Assembly: GCF_028198165.1 (NCBI RefSeq)
Contig: NZ_CP116339.1
Span: 1,221,001-1,285,000 of the forward strand
DNA: 64,000 nucleotides
Direction: 5' to 3'
Origin: Pseudoxanthomonas sp. JBR18
GTDB lineage: Bacteria > Pseudomonadota > Gammaproteobacteria > Xanthomonadales > Xanthomonadaceae
Both the position numbers and the translations under genes were made by a program. Under the pieces are notes generated by a model, which was not told the origin of the DNA, did no database searches, and saw only the letters and a list, made by a program, of their open reading frames with translations. Each line of letters opens with the position of its first letter. Position 1 is the stretch's first letter. This document shows, piece after piece, positions 9,385-18,296 of this stretch.

Positions 9385-9835
9385 GCAGGATCCTGAAAGC
9401 GGCGTACGGGAGACGCCCAGTGTTACGCAGAACACAGCCGAATCAGGCCCCGACAGGCAGGACCAGCCAGCTGCGACTCAGGCTGCAGTCGCGCCCAGAC
9501 GCCATAGCGGCATGAAGCCGCGGCCACACGCCCGATTGGTGGGTGAAGTCTGTCAGCGCCGACAGGGAGACACGGATGCACCTTCTGTGGTCCTTGTCCG
9601 CACTCCGAGCGGACCTGCTCGTCGTCGAGTGGGCGCACCGGACCATGCCGCCGTCTTCAGCGGATGAATTCACTTGCGGCCAGCGGTGGCAGATCAGGCA
9701 TGACGCGTCCTCGAGGGCGCATCCCGCGAAGCGTGCAGCGCCGCACGGGAGGACCGTCATCGATCGCCGGGCACGCGCGCGTCCTTCCGGGGCGCTAAGT
9801 TGCGTCTCTACAGGCGGGCAAGCGAGGAATGACGA
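9385..9835. other. Intergenic region, nothing recognised
   Basis: About 450 bp between the divergent PAP2 phosphatase and FAD oxidoreductase genes. Short open frames here have arginine- and serine-rich translations with no domain, and none has a convincing ribosome binding site. No hairpin-plus-T terminator or repeat was seen. It presumably holds both promoters. Confidence 0.5.
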
Positions 9836-10957
9836 ATGGATCGGGTGGATTGTGTGGTGATCGGCGCAGGCGTGGTCGGGCTGGCGAGCGCCCGCGCGCT
9901 GGCACTGGCCGGGCGCGAGGTCCTGGTGCTGGAAGCCGAGGCCGCCATCGGCACGGGTACCAGCGCGCGCAACAGCGAAGTGATCCATGCTGGCATCTAT
10001 TACCCGCAGGGCTCGCTGAAGGCGCGGCTGTGCGTCCAGGGGCGGCGGATGCTCTACGCGTTCTGCGCGCGTGCCGGCGTGGAGCACCGCCGCTGCGGCA
10101 AGCTCATTGTGGCCAGCGAGCCGGAACACGTCGCGGGATTGGAGCAGATCCGTCAGCACGCGCTGGCCAATGGCGTGGAGGACCTGCAGCTGTTCGATGC
10201 CGGTGCGGTCGCGGCGCTGGAACCGGAACTGCGAGCCGTGGCCGGGCTGTTCTCCCCCAGTACCGGCATCGTGGACAGCCACGGCCTGATGCTGGCGCTG
10301 CAGGGCGAGGCCGAACACCACGGCATGATGCTGGCCTTGCGCGCGCCGGTCGTGCAGATGGCGCGGGTGGACGACGGCTTCGTGCTGGACGTCGGTGGCG
10401 ATGCGCCCATGCGCCTGCATGCCACCACCTTGGTCAATGCGGCCGGCCACGGTGCCCCGGCGCTGGCCGCCGGGATGGCTGGGTTGGACGACAAGCACGC
10501 GCCCCGGGCGTGGTTCGCCAAGGGCAGCTATTTCAGCCTGTCCACGCGCACGCCGTTCCGGCACCTGGTCTATCCCCTGCCCGAGCCCGGTGGACTGGGC
10601 GTGCACCTGACCCTGGATCTGGCCGGGCGCGCGCGCTTCGGCCCGGACGTGGAATGGGTGGACGGCCTGGACTACGCACTCGATGCCCAGCGCGGCGAGC
10701 GCTTCTACGAAGCCATCCGACGCTATTGGCCGGGCCTGCCCGATGGCGCCCTGCAACCGGCCTATACCGGGATCCGGCCGAAGATCAGCGGCCCGGGGCA
10801 GCCCAATGCGGATTTCCGCATCGATGGGCCGGCCGAGCATGGGGTCGCTGGGCTGGTGAACCTGTTCGGCATCGAGTCGCCCGGCCTGACCAGCAGCCTG
10901 GCCATCGGCGAGCACGTCTGCGCCCTGCTGGAATTGACCGAACCGTTGGCGGCCTGA
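9836..10957 (+). CDS. NAD(P)/FAD-dependent oxidoreductase, L-2-hydroxyglutarate oxidase-like
   Basis: A 373-residue flavoprotein of the DAO fold. The dinucleotide-binding motif [21 protein letters not shown] is at the N-terminus, with the acidic ribose ligand in [22 protein letters not shown] and the C-terminal [19 protein letters not shown] and [20 protein letters not shown] are typical of LhgO/YgaF-like enzymes, which oxidise L-2-hydroxyglutarate to 2-oxoglutarate. The ATG at 9836 follows GAGGAATGACGA. The relationship to L-2-hydroxyglutarate oxidase is strong, but the substrate is inferred. Confidence 0.83.
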   Translation: MDRVDCVVIGAGVVGLASARALALAGREVLVLEAEAAIGTGTSARNSEVIHAGIYYPQGSLKARLCVQGRRMLYAFCARAGVEHRRCGKLIVASEPEHVAGLEQIRQHALANGVEDLQLFDAGAVAALEPELRAVAGLFSPSTGIVDSHGLMLALQGEAEHHGMMLALRAPVVQMARVDDGFVLDVGGDAPMRLHATTLVNAAGHGAPALAAGMAGLDDKHAPRAWFAKGSYFSLSTRTPFRHLVYPLPEPGGLGVHLTLDLAGRARFGPDVEWVDGLDYALDAQRGERFYEAIRRYWPGLPDGALQPAYTGIRPKISGPGQPNADFRIDGPAEHGVAGLVNLFGIESPGLTSSLAIGEHVCALLELTEPLAA

Positions 10958-10966
10958 CCTAGGCGA

Positions 10967-12409
10967 TCAATGGCTGCGACGCGGCGCCAGCAGCATCAGC
11001 GCTGACAGCCCGACGCATAGCCAGCCGAACACATTGCCGATCCGGGTGAACAGGGTCGGCTGGATCGGACCAACTGTCACTTGCGCCAGCAGTGTGGCGC
11101 CGGGCATCGGCGCACTGAGGGCTTCGGCGACGAAGCGACCGTGCGCGTCGCTGACGCTCAATAGTCCCTCGCGCGAGGCGCGGATCACCGTGTAGCCATT
11201 TTCCAGTCCGCGCATGGCGGTCATGCGCGCCGCCATCCAGGCATCGGCATAGGCGAAGTCCCAGGCCGGCACCAGCATGACGCCAGACGCACGCTGCCCA
11301 TAGGCGCGACCGAAACGGGCGAAGTGCATGTCCTTGCAGACCGCCAGCCCGACCCGCGTGCCGACGATGTCATGCACGGCGTAGGCTGTGCCGCCGGCAT
11401 AGGCTTCGGCCCGCTCGGGCGGGGCCATGAAATGCTTCTGGAAGTCTTCCACGCGGCGTCCGGACGGGTCGAAGAGCCAGGCGTGGTTGCGTGGGTGCCG
11501 ACCGTCATCGATGGCAACTCCCACTTCCAGCCAAAGATGATGCCGGGCCGCCACCGTCGCGAAATGTGACTGCCAGGCATTGGCCTGTGAGGGCCCCAGC
11601 ACGGCGATCTTTTCCGGCAGCACGACCAACACGGCGCCCTGTGCGGCCAGCTGCGCGATCAAGGCGTCGTAGCGATCACGGATGTCGGCCGCATAGCCCG
11701 GTGCAGCCTTCATCCCGATGGCATCGTCGATCGACGCCAGCCCGACCTGGATCTGCGTGCCGGGCAATGGCTGCTGCATGCGCAGCGCCCCATACCCCAG
11801 CATCGCCAACACCACCAAGCCGGTCGCGCCCAAGGCCCAGCCCTTGCCACGCACTGGCTGGCGCCACAGCAGCAGGGCCAGCGTCGCGGGCACCAGGCAC
11901 AGCACGAACAGCACTGCCGAAGTCCCGCCCAGCGCCGCCAGTTGGCGCACCCACGGCAGGTCGGCCTGCGAATAGGCCAGGCTGCCCCAGTTGCCATCGG
12001 GCAACAGCACGGCCATCAGCGTATCGGCGCTCACCCACAGCAGCGGATAGGCCAACACTGTCCAGGCCCGGAGCGAACGCCGCATCACGCGCCGGCTCAG
12101 GCCCAGCACGCCGACCCAGACCGCCGACTGGCCGATCAGTGCCAGCACCGCCGGCAGCGCTGGCATGACTAGCAGGAAATACGACAGGTAGCGGCTGCAG
12201 GCCACCAGGCTCGCCACCAGCATCGCCAGCGTGGCCAACCAGCGTCGTTCGATGGACAACGCCAGCCACAGTGTCGGCACCGGTGCGATCCAGGCCATCC
12301 AGCCGTTGGGCGTCAGCCCGGTTGCCAGGCTCAGCACGCCACCGGCGCACACGGCCAGAAACAGCGTCCACAGCACACGCGCAGGTCTTAGCGCGTTGGT
12401 GGTCTTCAT
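10967..12409 (-). CDS. Apolipoprotein N-acyltransferase paralogue (nitrilase fold)
   Basis: A 480-residue protein with about six N-terminal membrane segments followed by a periplasmic carbon-nitrogen hydrolase domain (~residues 220-440). The catalytic Glu-Lys-Cys triad is visible as VLPEK, DFQKHF and AVCKDMHF. That arrangement is the one used by Lnt, which adds the third acyl chain to lipoproteins. The sequence is more divergent than a housekeeping lnt and stands alone, so it may be a second acyltransferase or an amidase with a membrane anchor. The ATG at 12409 starts a basic segment just before the first helix; a start at 12478 would add an unlikely polar leader. Confidence 0.72.
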   Translation of the reverse strand: MKTTNALRPARVLWTLFLAVCAGGVLSLATGLTPNGWMAWIAPVPTLWLALSIERRWLATLAMLVASLVACSRYLSYFLLVMPALPAVLALIGQSAVWVGVLGLSRRVMRRSLRAWTVLAYPLLWVSADTLMAVLLPDGNWGSLAYSQADLPWVRQLAALGGTSAVLFVLCLVPATLALLLWRQPVRGKGWALGATGLVVLAMLGYGALRMQQPLPGTQIQVGLASIDDAIGMKAAPGYAADIRDRYDALIAQLAAQGAVLVVLPEKIAVLGPSQANAWQSHFATVAARHHLWLEVGVAIDDGRHPRNHAWLFDPSGRRVEDFQKHFMAPPERAEAYAGGTAYAVHDIVGTRVGLAVCKDMHFARFGRAYGQRASGVMLVPAWDFAYADAWMAARMTAMRGLENGYTVIRASREGLLSVSDAHGRFVAEALSAPMPGATLLAQVTVGPIQPTLFTRIGNVFGWLCVGLSALMLLAPRRSH

Positions 12410-12558
12410 GCGTGCACCCGAGAAGGATCGGCCAGGCCGTTGCACGCCAGCCTGCCTGCCGGGCGGCGCGCGCGACATGGCCAGAAGTCAACACGTGTGG
12501 GCCGTCTTCACCCCAGGCCCCCGACACTGCAGACCCCACACACCCGCCGAAGACCGCC

Positions 12559-12948
12559 ATGCCTGTTGAACTGAAGATGCTCGCCTGGTCCATCCTGCTG
12601 GGACTGGCATACGTGCTGACCGCCGGCGCACTGGTCACTGCGAAGCGCGGGATGAAATGGAATGCCGGCAATCGCGACGCACCGGTCGAGCCGCTGACCG
12701 GGCCGCCAGCACGCGCGCAGCGCGCCAGCGCCAACTTCCTGGAGACCTTCCCCTTCTTCGCCGCCGCCGCACTGGCCGTGGTCGCGCTCGACCGCGGCAC
12801 ACCGCATACCGCACTGGCCGCCGAGCTGTACTTCTGGGCGCGGCTGGCCTATCTGCCGGTGTACATCGTCGGCATTCCCTACCTGCGCACGGCGATCTGG
12901 GCGGTCTCGCTGTGGGCGATCCTGCAACTGGTGTGGACCCTGCTCTGA
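12559..12948 (+). CDS. MAPEG family membrane protein
   Basis: A 129-residue protein with four hydrophobic helices. The segment RAQRASANFLETFPFFAAAALAV is the signature of MAPEG proteins (membrane-associated proteins in eicosanoid and glutathione metabolism), and YFWARLAYLPVYIVGIPYLRT matches the third helix. Bacterial members are often glutathione-dependent or of unknown function. It is divergent from the acyltransferase paralogue, and its ATG at 12559 follows AGACCGCC, a weak ribosome binding site. Confidence 0.85.
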   Translation: MPVELKMLAWSILLGLAYVLTAGALVTAKRGMKWNAGNRDAPVEPLTGPPARAQRASANFLETFPFFAAAALAVVALDRGTPHTALAAELYFWARLAYLPVYIVGIPYLRTAIWAVSLWAILQLVWTLL

Positions 12949-12987
12949 GCCTGGCCGGCACGCGCAAGGACGCTTTCGGTTTGGCGC

Positions 12988-14055
12988 CTAGGTCTGCACG
13001 CGCCGGCCCAGCCAGCGCGCGATGACCGGCCCCAGGATCAGGACTACCAGCAGGCGTGCGGTCTGCATGGCCATCACGAACGGCACGTCCACCTGCGCCG
13101 AGGATGCCGCGATGATCGCCACCGAATCCGCGCCGCCCGGACTTGTCGCCAGGTAGGCGGTCAACGGGCTGACCCCGGCCAGCGCGACCAGCGCCCAGGC
13201 GATGCCGCCGCACAGCGTCAGCAGGGCAAGCATGGCGCCCAGCACCCTTGGCAACGCGCCCAGCGCATTGCGCAGCACGTCCGGGGTGAAGCGCAGCCCG
13301 ATGCTCCAGCCTAGTACCGCGTAGCTCGCGGCGAGCAGCAACGGCGGCAGGGTCACCTGCAGCAGGCCGGTGTCCTGGAGTGCCACGCATACCACCAGCG
13401 GCACCAGCAAAGGCCCGGCGGGCACCTTGAGCCGCACAGCTGCCCACACGCTCACCGTAATCACCGCCAAGGTCAGCGCAGCGGCCCGCACGTCGCCGAT
13501 CGCCAGCCACGCCATGGGCGTCGCGCCATGCCCGGACACGTGCCACAGTCGGGCGACGATCGAAGCCGCGACGGCCACCAGCACCACGCGCAGGTACTGC
13601 ATGAAGGCCACCAGGCGCATGTCGCCGCCGAACGAGGCCGACATCAGCGCCATCGCCGAAGCCGCGCCGGGGAAGGTGCCCCACAGCGCCGTCGTGCCCG
13701 GCAGGATGCGCCAGCGCTGCAGCAGCAGACCCAGCAGCACCGCCACCACGATCACCGCCAGCACGCAGCCAACGAACAGCGGCGCATCGCGCACCACTTC
13801 GCCCAGGATCGAGGCCGGCATGCTGCGCGCGATCATCGCGCCGACCACGCCCTGGGAGAACGCGAACGCCACCCGGTGCACCGGCACCGCGCCCCCGGTG
13901 ACCGCCAGGCCGATCGCCGCGACCATCGGCCCCAACAACAGCGCCGCCGACAGGTGCGCCGCTTCCAGCACGACCACCAAGGCCAGGGAGACCGCGACCA
14001 GCAGCAGCCAGCGTTGCCAGGCCGGTCGTGGATGGGGAAAGAGCCGGCTGGGCAC
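12988..14055 (-). CDS. AbrB family transporter (duplicated domain)
   Basis: A 355-residue permease with about ten membrane segments. The two halves share related motifs typical of the AbrB duplication family: AALLLGPMVAAIGLAV and GTFPGAASAMALMSASFGGD in the first half, PAGPLLVPLVVCV and ATSPGGADSVAIIAASS in the second. E. coli AbrB is poorly understood; homologues were once labelled ammonia monooxygenase. I choose a GTG start at 14055, five bases after the stop of the hydrolase gene, since no ATG lies near the first helix. The tight spacing indicates one operon with the hydrolase, divergent from the TetR regulator. Confidence 0.8.
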   Translation of the reverse strand: MPSRLFPHPRPAWQRWLLLVAVSLALVVVLEAAHLSAALLLGPMVAAIGLAVTGGAVPVHRVAFAFSQGVVGAMIARSMPASILGEVVRDAPLFVGCVLAVIVVAVLLGLLLQRWRILPGTTALWGTFPGAASAMALMSASFGGDMRLVAFMQYLRVVLVAVAASIVARLWHVSGHGATPMAWLAIGDVRAAALTLAVITVSVWAAVRLKVPAGPLLVPLVVCVALQDTGLLQVTLPPLLLAASYAVLGWSIGLRFTPDVLRNALGALPRVLGAMLALLTLCGGIAWALVALAGVSPLTAYLATSPGGADSVAIIAASSAQVDVPFVMAMQTARLLVVLILGPVIARWLGRRVQT

Positions 14056-14060
14056 GTACG

Positions 14061-14627
14061 TCAGGCCTGCAGGGCGATGGCCTCGCTGGACACGATGCGC
14101 GCGACGCGCGGCAGGACATGCTGCAGGGTCATCTCGTGCAGTTCGGTCGACACGCTGGCGCACAGGTCTGGGGCGATGACCACGGCGAAGCCCAGTTCCC
14201 AGGCGTGGCGGGCGGTGGACTCGACGCCGAAGTTGGTGGCGATGCCGCCCAGGACGATAGTGTCGATGCCCCGGCGACGCAGCCGCTGCTCCAGCCCGGT
14301 GCCGGTGAACGCCCCCCACTGGCGCTTGGTCACCCGCAGGTCGCCGGGATGCTCCAGCCCGTCGACCAGGACGGCCCAGTCGTCCGGAAGCGGCCCATTG
14401 GCACGTGGCGCGGCATCGACGGGCTGTCTGGGGGCATCGACAAGGCCCGGGCCGAAGTCGACGTTGACCAGGACCACCGGCGCGCCCGCCTCGCGGAAGC
14501 GTGCGGCGGTGGCCTTGGCGCGAGTCACCAGTTCAGGGCCGGTAATGGGCTGCAGCGGCATGGCAGTCGTCCCGTGCTGCAGGTCGATCAGGACCAGCGC
14601 GGTCCGGCTGAGAGGGAGGGTGAGCAT
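14061..14627 (-). CDS. Isochorismatase-fold cysteine hydrolase family protein
   Basis: A 188-residue alpha/beta hydrolase. The first catalytic Asp is in ALVLIDLQHG and the catalytic Lys in RVTKRQWGAF. At the position where most family members have the nucleophilic Cys the motif reads GGIATNFGVESTARHAWELG, with Gly in place of Cys, as in isochorismatases that do not use Cys. It may therefore be an isochorismatase-like or another non-thiol hydrolase. It is first in a two-gene operon with the AbrB permease and lies divergent from a TetR regulator, which probably controls it. Confidence 0.82.
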   Translation of the reverse strand: MLTLPLSRTALVLIDLQHGTTAMPLQPITGPELVTRAKATAARFREAGAPVVLVNVDFGPGLVDAPRQPVDAAPRANGPLPDDWAVLVDGLEHPGDLRVTKRQWGAFTGTGLEQRLRRRGIDTIVLGGIATNFGVESTARHAWELGFAVVIAPDLCASVSTELHEMTLQHVLPRVARIVSSEAIALQA

Positions 14628-14673
14628 GAAAGGCTCCTAGGAACGGGCCGCACACGCGCGGCGTTGGATTAAA

Positions 14674-14693
14674 ATGCGAGGATGGATTCGCAT
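14674..14693. promoter_or_regulatory. Candidate TetR operator
   Basis: ATGCGA-N8-TCGCAT is an interrupted inverted repeat with perfect 6-bp arms, in the 80-bp gap between the divergent hydrolase and TetR genes. A partial direct repeat, GCGAGGATGG and GTGAGGATGG, overlaps it and reaches the regulator's start codon. Position and symmetry suit an autoregulatory operator; no experiment supports it here. Confidence 0.4.
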
Positions 14694-14707
14694 AGAGAAT
14701 TGTGAGG

Positions 14708-15310
14708 ATGGCCTCGCAAAAGTCAACCCAGGCCGTGCCCCCCAAGCGCCAGCGCGGACGCGAACGCGTCGCCGCGATCCTCGATGCCGCCGCCCAGCTC
14801 TTCGTCGAACAGGGCCAGGCGGTCACGATGACCGAGATCGCCGCCCGCTCGGGCACGGCGATCGGCTCGCTGTACCGCTTCTTCCCGACCCGCGAGGCGC
14901 TCATCGCCGTCCTGCTGGAACGCTATGCAGAACACCTGCGTGCGGCCCTGACCTCGCTGCAGGCGCGTGCGCCCGCCTTGGACCCGGAGGCCCTGGCCAA
15001 TGACCTGCTGGCCCTGGCCACGGACCTCAAGCTCGAGCGCGCCGCCGCGCTGGCGCTGCTGGACCACATCGAGGACGATGCGCTGCGACAGCAACTGCGC
15101 ACCGAAATGCACCAGGGTGTAGCGGCGATTCTGATCGGTGCGGGCATCGCGCCGGGCGCCGCCCCTGCCGTCGCGGCGGCGGTCATCCTGGTGATCAAGG
15201 CCGCCGGCACCCTGGCGTTGCAGCCGGATAGCGCGCCAGCGCTGGCCGAACTCCATCGCATGCTGCGGGGCTATCTCGCTGGGCTTGCCGCGCCGGCCCG
15301 CCGGGACTGA
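14708..15310 (+). CDS. TetR/AcrR family transcriptional regulator
   Basis: A 200-residue repressor-type protein. The N-terminal TetR helix-turn-helix lies around residues 15-60, with AAILDAAAQLFVEQG and MTEIAARSGTAIGSLYRFFPTREALI. The C-terminal ligand domain is Ala/Leu-rich and not assignable. The ATG at 14708 is used; a GTG two codons earlier is possible. It is transcribed away from the hydrolase-AbrB operon, the usual arrangement for a local TetR repressor. Confidence 0.9.
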   Translation: MASQKSTQAVPPKRQRGRERVAAILDAAAQLFVEQGQAVTMTEIAARSGTAIGSLYRFFPTREALIAVLLERYAEHLRAALTSLQARAPALDPEALANDLLALATDLKLERAAALALLDHIEDDALRQQLRTEMHQGVAAILIGAGIAPGAAPAVAAAVILVIKAAGTLALQPDSAPALAELHRMLRGYLAGLAAPARRD

Positions 15311-15403
15311 ACAGCGTCATGCCGGACGTGGCAACATCCTTTTAATGCCGCTGCGGGTATCCCTGCGGGTTTCGTGGATCACCGGTTCACCACAGGAGTC
15401 TTC

Positions 15404-16123
15404 ATGAAGCAGTTCTTCGGGGTCCTCGCGCTGGCCATGGCGTGCGCCGCCTGCAAGCCCGAACCCGCCGCGCCGGCCGCCACCGAGCAGCCCCCCGCGC
15501 CCCGCCAGTGCAGCGCGGACACGGATTGCGAAGGCAACGAGATCTGCGACACCGGAACCTGTGCGATGCCGCGCAGCGGTGCCAATCCGATCCAGCCAGG
15601 TGCGCCAGGCGCCTCTGCGCCCAGCGCCCCGCCGACCGACGGCGCGCAGGCGTCCACGCCGCCGCTGGGCAGCCGCGCGATGGCCGAATCGGGCGACCTG
15701 GTCCCCGGCATTCCCACCTGCAAGCCGGACGACAACCGCACGCCGATCCCGGTGTGGAAGCCCACCGTCGACGCAGAGAACACTCTTAGCGTGGCCCCGC
15801 CCCAGACCCCCGACCAGGTGGTCGCCCTGGAGCTGGAAGTCCGCACGGACGCCAAGTGCAACGACAGCGACCTCAACGTCTTCAAGATCGCCAATCCCGG
15901 TGATGCCAGCGGTGGCGTACAGGTCACGGTGCGCGGCAACTCGCAGGAGATCGACGGGGTCTGCCACCTCAGCGGTCTGTACCGCAACGCCCCGATCGAG
16001 GACAAGAAGCTCGCCCGCCAGGCCCCCAAGCTGGAAGACGGCTGGAGCGGCGTGCATTTCTCGGCGGCCGATGCCTCGGAAGTCGCTTCGTCCAACCGCT
16101 ACTGCGTGCAGACAGGCGGCTGA
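15404..16123 (+). CDS. Cys-rich putative lipoprotein
   Basis: A 239-residue exported protein. MKQFFGVLALAMACAAC gives a signal peptide with a plausible lipobox (ACAAC). Next come a Pro/Ala-rich linker and a small Cys cluster (CSADTDCEGNEICDTGTC) of the kind seen in disulfide-knotted extracellular domains. A low-complexity Pro/Ala stretch follows, then a globular domain with Cys in PTCKPDD, KCNDSDLN, GVCHLSG and RYCVQ. The ATG at 15404 follows AGGAG with 6-nt spacing. A GC-rich hairpin (16134-16151) follows the stop but has no T tract. Function unknown. Confidence 0.7.
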   Translation: MKQFFGVLALAMACAACKPEPAAPAATEQPPAPRQCSADTDCEGNEICDTGTCAMPRSGANPIQPGAPGASAPSAPPTDGAQASTPPLGSRAMAESGDLVPGIPTCKPDDNRTPIPVWKPTVDAENTLSVAPPQTPDQVVALELEVRTDAKCNDSDLNVFKIANPGDASGGVQVTVRGNSQEIDGVCHLSGLYRNAPIEDKKLARQAPKLEDGWSGVHFSAADASEVASSNRYCVQTGG

Positions 16124-16684
16124 CCACCAACCTGCGCCGGCACGCCGGCGCCACGCATGATTCCTGATCCTGATGGCGGCCATGGCGCACGGCCATCGCC
16201 GACTTCGTTGTCCTTACAAGCCGCAGCGTCAGCGGCCGTGATCACCGTCAGCCACTGAGGCCGGCGCTCGCCGCATGCTGAAAATGGCGCCAACGCGGGA
16301 TTCTCCTTTCGAGCGCCGGACCCTGCGCGGACGCCGCAGGTCATTTGCGTTGCAGTGCGTGCGCTCAGCCCGCCACGCCAGCGACTGCAAGATGCGACCG
16401 CTCACGCGCCACCACGCCTGTCTTCGCCGACGGCGCTTCCCCTTGTGCGTCCGTGGCGCCAGGCTGGGGAGTGTGTCGAAGGCGGCCCCGACGCGAGAGG
16501 CTGCCCACATTGCGAAATGCCCGCATCCCCGAATCGATCGCCTTCTTGAACAGCGCAGACCTCAAACAGGACCGGCCGTGCGGGCAACGCTGTCTGGTCG
16601 ACGCAGGGGCCGATGCGCGGATCGCGCGCGGTCGTGAAAGCGTTCGCCGCCAAAGGCGCCCTGCGTGTGCCCAGATCCGTCTGC
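16124..16684. other. Gene-poor stretch, no supported gene
   Basis: About 560 bp between a lipoprotein and a convergent small membrane protein. Overlapping open frames on both strands translate to Arg/Ala/Ser-rich sequence without domain, ribosome binding site or sensible start. A perfect 8-bp-arm hairpin (16134-16151) sits at its left end. No insertion sequence or RNA gene was recognised; it may be a decayed gene. Confidence 0.5.
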
Positions 16685-16963
16685 TCAGCCCGGCACACCG
16701 CTGGCGGCCAGGCCGAGCATGCCCAGCAAGGCGGCCATCAGCAGCGCACCCAGCGCGCCGATCCAGCGCCGCAGGGTCCGGCGCGTGCGCAGCGCGGCCC
16801 GGTGCTCCATCTCGGCCAGGCGTGCCAGCGTTGGCCGCAGTCGGTGCGCCACGTCCTCGACCGGCGCCTGGTTGGCGAGGGCGGCATCCAACTCCACCGC
16901 GACCTGCGCTCTGAGCGTCTTGCGCAGCTGTACGGACACCTGTGACGGCGAAGGACTGGACAT
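16685..16963 (-). CDS. Small C-terminally anchored membrane protein
   Basis: A 92-residue protein with a soluble helical N-terminus (VSVQLRKTLRAQVAVELDAAL, VEDVAHRLRPTLARLAEMEHRA), a basic stretch (LRTRRTLRRW) and a single C-terminal hydrophobic helix (IGALGALLMAALLGMLGLAA). The ATG at 16963 has a good Shine-Dalgarno, AGGGGA, about 6 nt upstream. The topology suggests a tail-anchored inner-membrane protein with most of its mass in the cytoplasm. No family recognised. Confidence 0.6.
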   Translation of the reverse strand: MSSPSPSQVSVQLRKTLRAQVAVELDAALANQAPVEDVAHRLRPTLARLAEMEHRAALRTRRTLRRWIGALGALLMAALLGMLGLAASGVPG

Positions 16964-17122
16964 GAAATTTCCCCTGTTCAAACGCCGGTCCGCGCAGGCA
17001 GGCGGCCGGCCGACTGGCCGATACTGTATGCGAACGCGCCCGCGCGCCAACACAGGACATCGACTGTCATCCGGGCAGGCCGGCGCTACACTGCGCGCCC
17101 GTCATGTGGTCTGCGTTGTCCA

Positions 17123-17695
17123 ATGCGTAATCCCCTGCAGGAGCAGCTGCTCAAGGCCGGCCTGGTCAAGAAGGGCAAGGCCGACCAGATCGCCCGCGAC
17201 CAAGTCAAGGCGCGCCTGGCCAAGGGCAAGGTCGCCAAGCCGTCGGCCGAGCAGGACCAGGTCGATGCGGCCCGGTTGCAGGCCGAGCGTGCCGAACGCG
17301 ACCGCGCCCTCGCCGCCGAGCGCAACGCGCAGGCCAGGCGCCAGGAGCTGCAGGCGCAGATCCGCCAGATCGTCGACACGCACAAGGTCAAACGCAGTGG
17401 CGAAGTGGAATACCGCTTCAACGACGGCAGCGTGATCCGCACCGTGCTGGTCAACGCCACGCTGCGCACGCAGCTGGCCAGCGGCGCGCTGGTCATCGTG
17501 CGCCACGGCGAGGGCGTTGAGCTGATCCCACGCGCCGCCGCGCAGAAGGTCTACGAACGCGATGGGTCGTGGGTGCTGCTCGATCACGGCCGCCAGGAGG
17601 AAGACGCAACCTCCCACACCGCCGCCGGTGCAGCGCCTGAAGACGACTTCTACGACCAGGACCGTTTCAAGATCCCGGACGATCTGATGTGGTGA
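17123..17695 (+). CDS. DUF2058 family protein (YaiL-like)
   Basis: A 190-residue basic, coiled-coil-rich protein. The N-terminus NPLQEQLLKAGLVKKGKADQI and the middle VKRSGEVEYRFNDGSVIRTVLVN are characteristic of the DUF2058 family (E. coli YaiL, described as a nucleoprotein or polynucleotide-associated protein). The C-terminus is acidic and ends in DRFKIPDDLMW. Expected cytoplasmic and nucleic-acid associated; no catalytic activity is evident. Monocistronic here, convergent with the VOC protein gene. Confidence 0.85.
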   Translation: MRNPLQEQLLKAGLVKKGKADQIARDQVKARLAKGKVAKPSAEQDQVDAARLQAERAERDRALAAERNAQARRQELQAQIRQIVDTHKVKRSGEVEYRFNDGSVIRTVLVNATLRTQLASGALVIVRHGEGVELIPRAAAQKVYERDGSWVLLDHGRQEEDATSHTAAGAAPEDDFYDQDRFKIPDDLMW

Positions 17696-17707
17696 GGCGC
17701 CGGGCGC

Positions 17708-18088
17708 TTACTGGCCTGCCGGTGGCTCCCACAGTTCCACCTTGTTGCCCTCTGGATCGATGACCCAGCCGAACTTGCCCTGCTCGGAGGACTGAGTGTC
17801 GTCGAGCACGTTGCAACCTTCGCTGCGCAGCGCGGCCAGCAGCGCGTCGAGGTCGGCGACGCGGAAGTTGACCATGAACGACGCGGTGCCGGGCGCCATG
17901 TACGTGGTGTCGGCATCGAACGGACTCCACAAGGTCATGCCCGGTTCGCTGCCATCGCCACCCCAATTGAAGATGGCCGCGTTCCAGTCGGACACCTCCA
18001 GACCCAGGTGATCGCGATACCAGGCAGCCAGCGCGCCGGGATCGCGCGCCTTGAAGAAGATCCCGCCGATTCCCGTGACTCGCTTCAT
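17708..18088 (-). CDS. VOC/glyoxalase superfamily protein
   Basis: A 126-residue protein with two beta-alpha-beta-beta-beta modules of the vicinal oxygen chelate fold. ITGIGGIFFKARDPGALAAWYRDHLGLEV opens the first, and FMVNFRVADLDALLAALRSEGCNV with FGWVIDPEGNKVELWEPP forms the second. The final Glu in VELWEP is a typical metal ligand. Substrate unknown; family members include glyoxalase I, dioxygenases and resistance proteins. The ATG at 18088 follows CAGGGAG at suitable distance. Confidence 0.85.
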   Translation of the reverse strand: MKRVTGIGGIFFKARDPGALAAWYRDHLGLEVSDWNAAIFNWGGDGSEPGMTLWSPFDADTTYMAPGTASFMVNFRVADLDALLAALRSEGCNVLDDTQSSEQGKFGWVIDPEGNKVELWEPPAGQ

Positions 18089-18232
18089 TGCGCTGCTCCC
18101 TGGGTGATGGTGGATTCTTGGCCACGGGCGTGGCCGGATCAAGTGCGCTCAGCGCTTCAGCGCGCGCGCGCGCCCTTGGCGACCTCCCAGTGCAGCGGCT
18201 TGTGCGAACGCGGCAGCGGCGCATCGCGACGC

Positions 18233-18264
18233 GGATCGGCGGATCGGCGGATCGGCGGATCGGC
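18233..18264. repeat. Octanucleotide tandem repeat, 4 x GGATCGGC
   Basis: Four perfect head-to-tail copies of an 8-bp unit. Eight is not a multiple of three, so any copy-number change shifts the reading frame of the protein-like sequence that crosses it on the minus strand. Confidence 0.95.
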
Positions 18265-18272
18265 GAGCAATC

Positions 18273-18296
18273 GGGCAGTCGGGCAGTCGGGCAGTC
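18273..18296. repeat. Octanucleotide tandem repeat, 3 x GGGCAGTC
   Basis: Three perfect copies of a second 8-bp unit, only 8 bp from the GGATCGGC array; the preceding bases (GCAATC) look like a degenerate extra unit. Confidence 0.95.

Noticed and set aside
9543..9860. 105-codon plus-strand open frame before the FAD oxidoreductase
   Set aside because: No Shine-Dalgarno, Arg-rich non-globular translation, overlaps the start of the oxidoreductase.
18233..18296. Possible CRISPR-like array
   Set aside because: Units are 8 bp and contiguous with no spacers, so these are simple tandem repeats.
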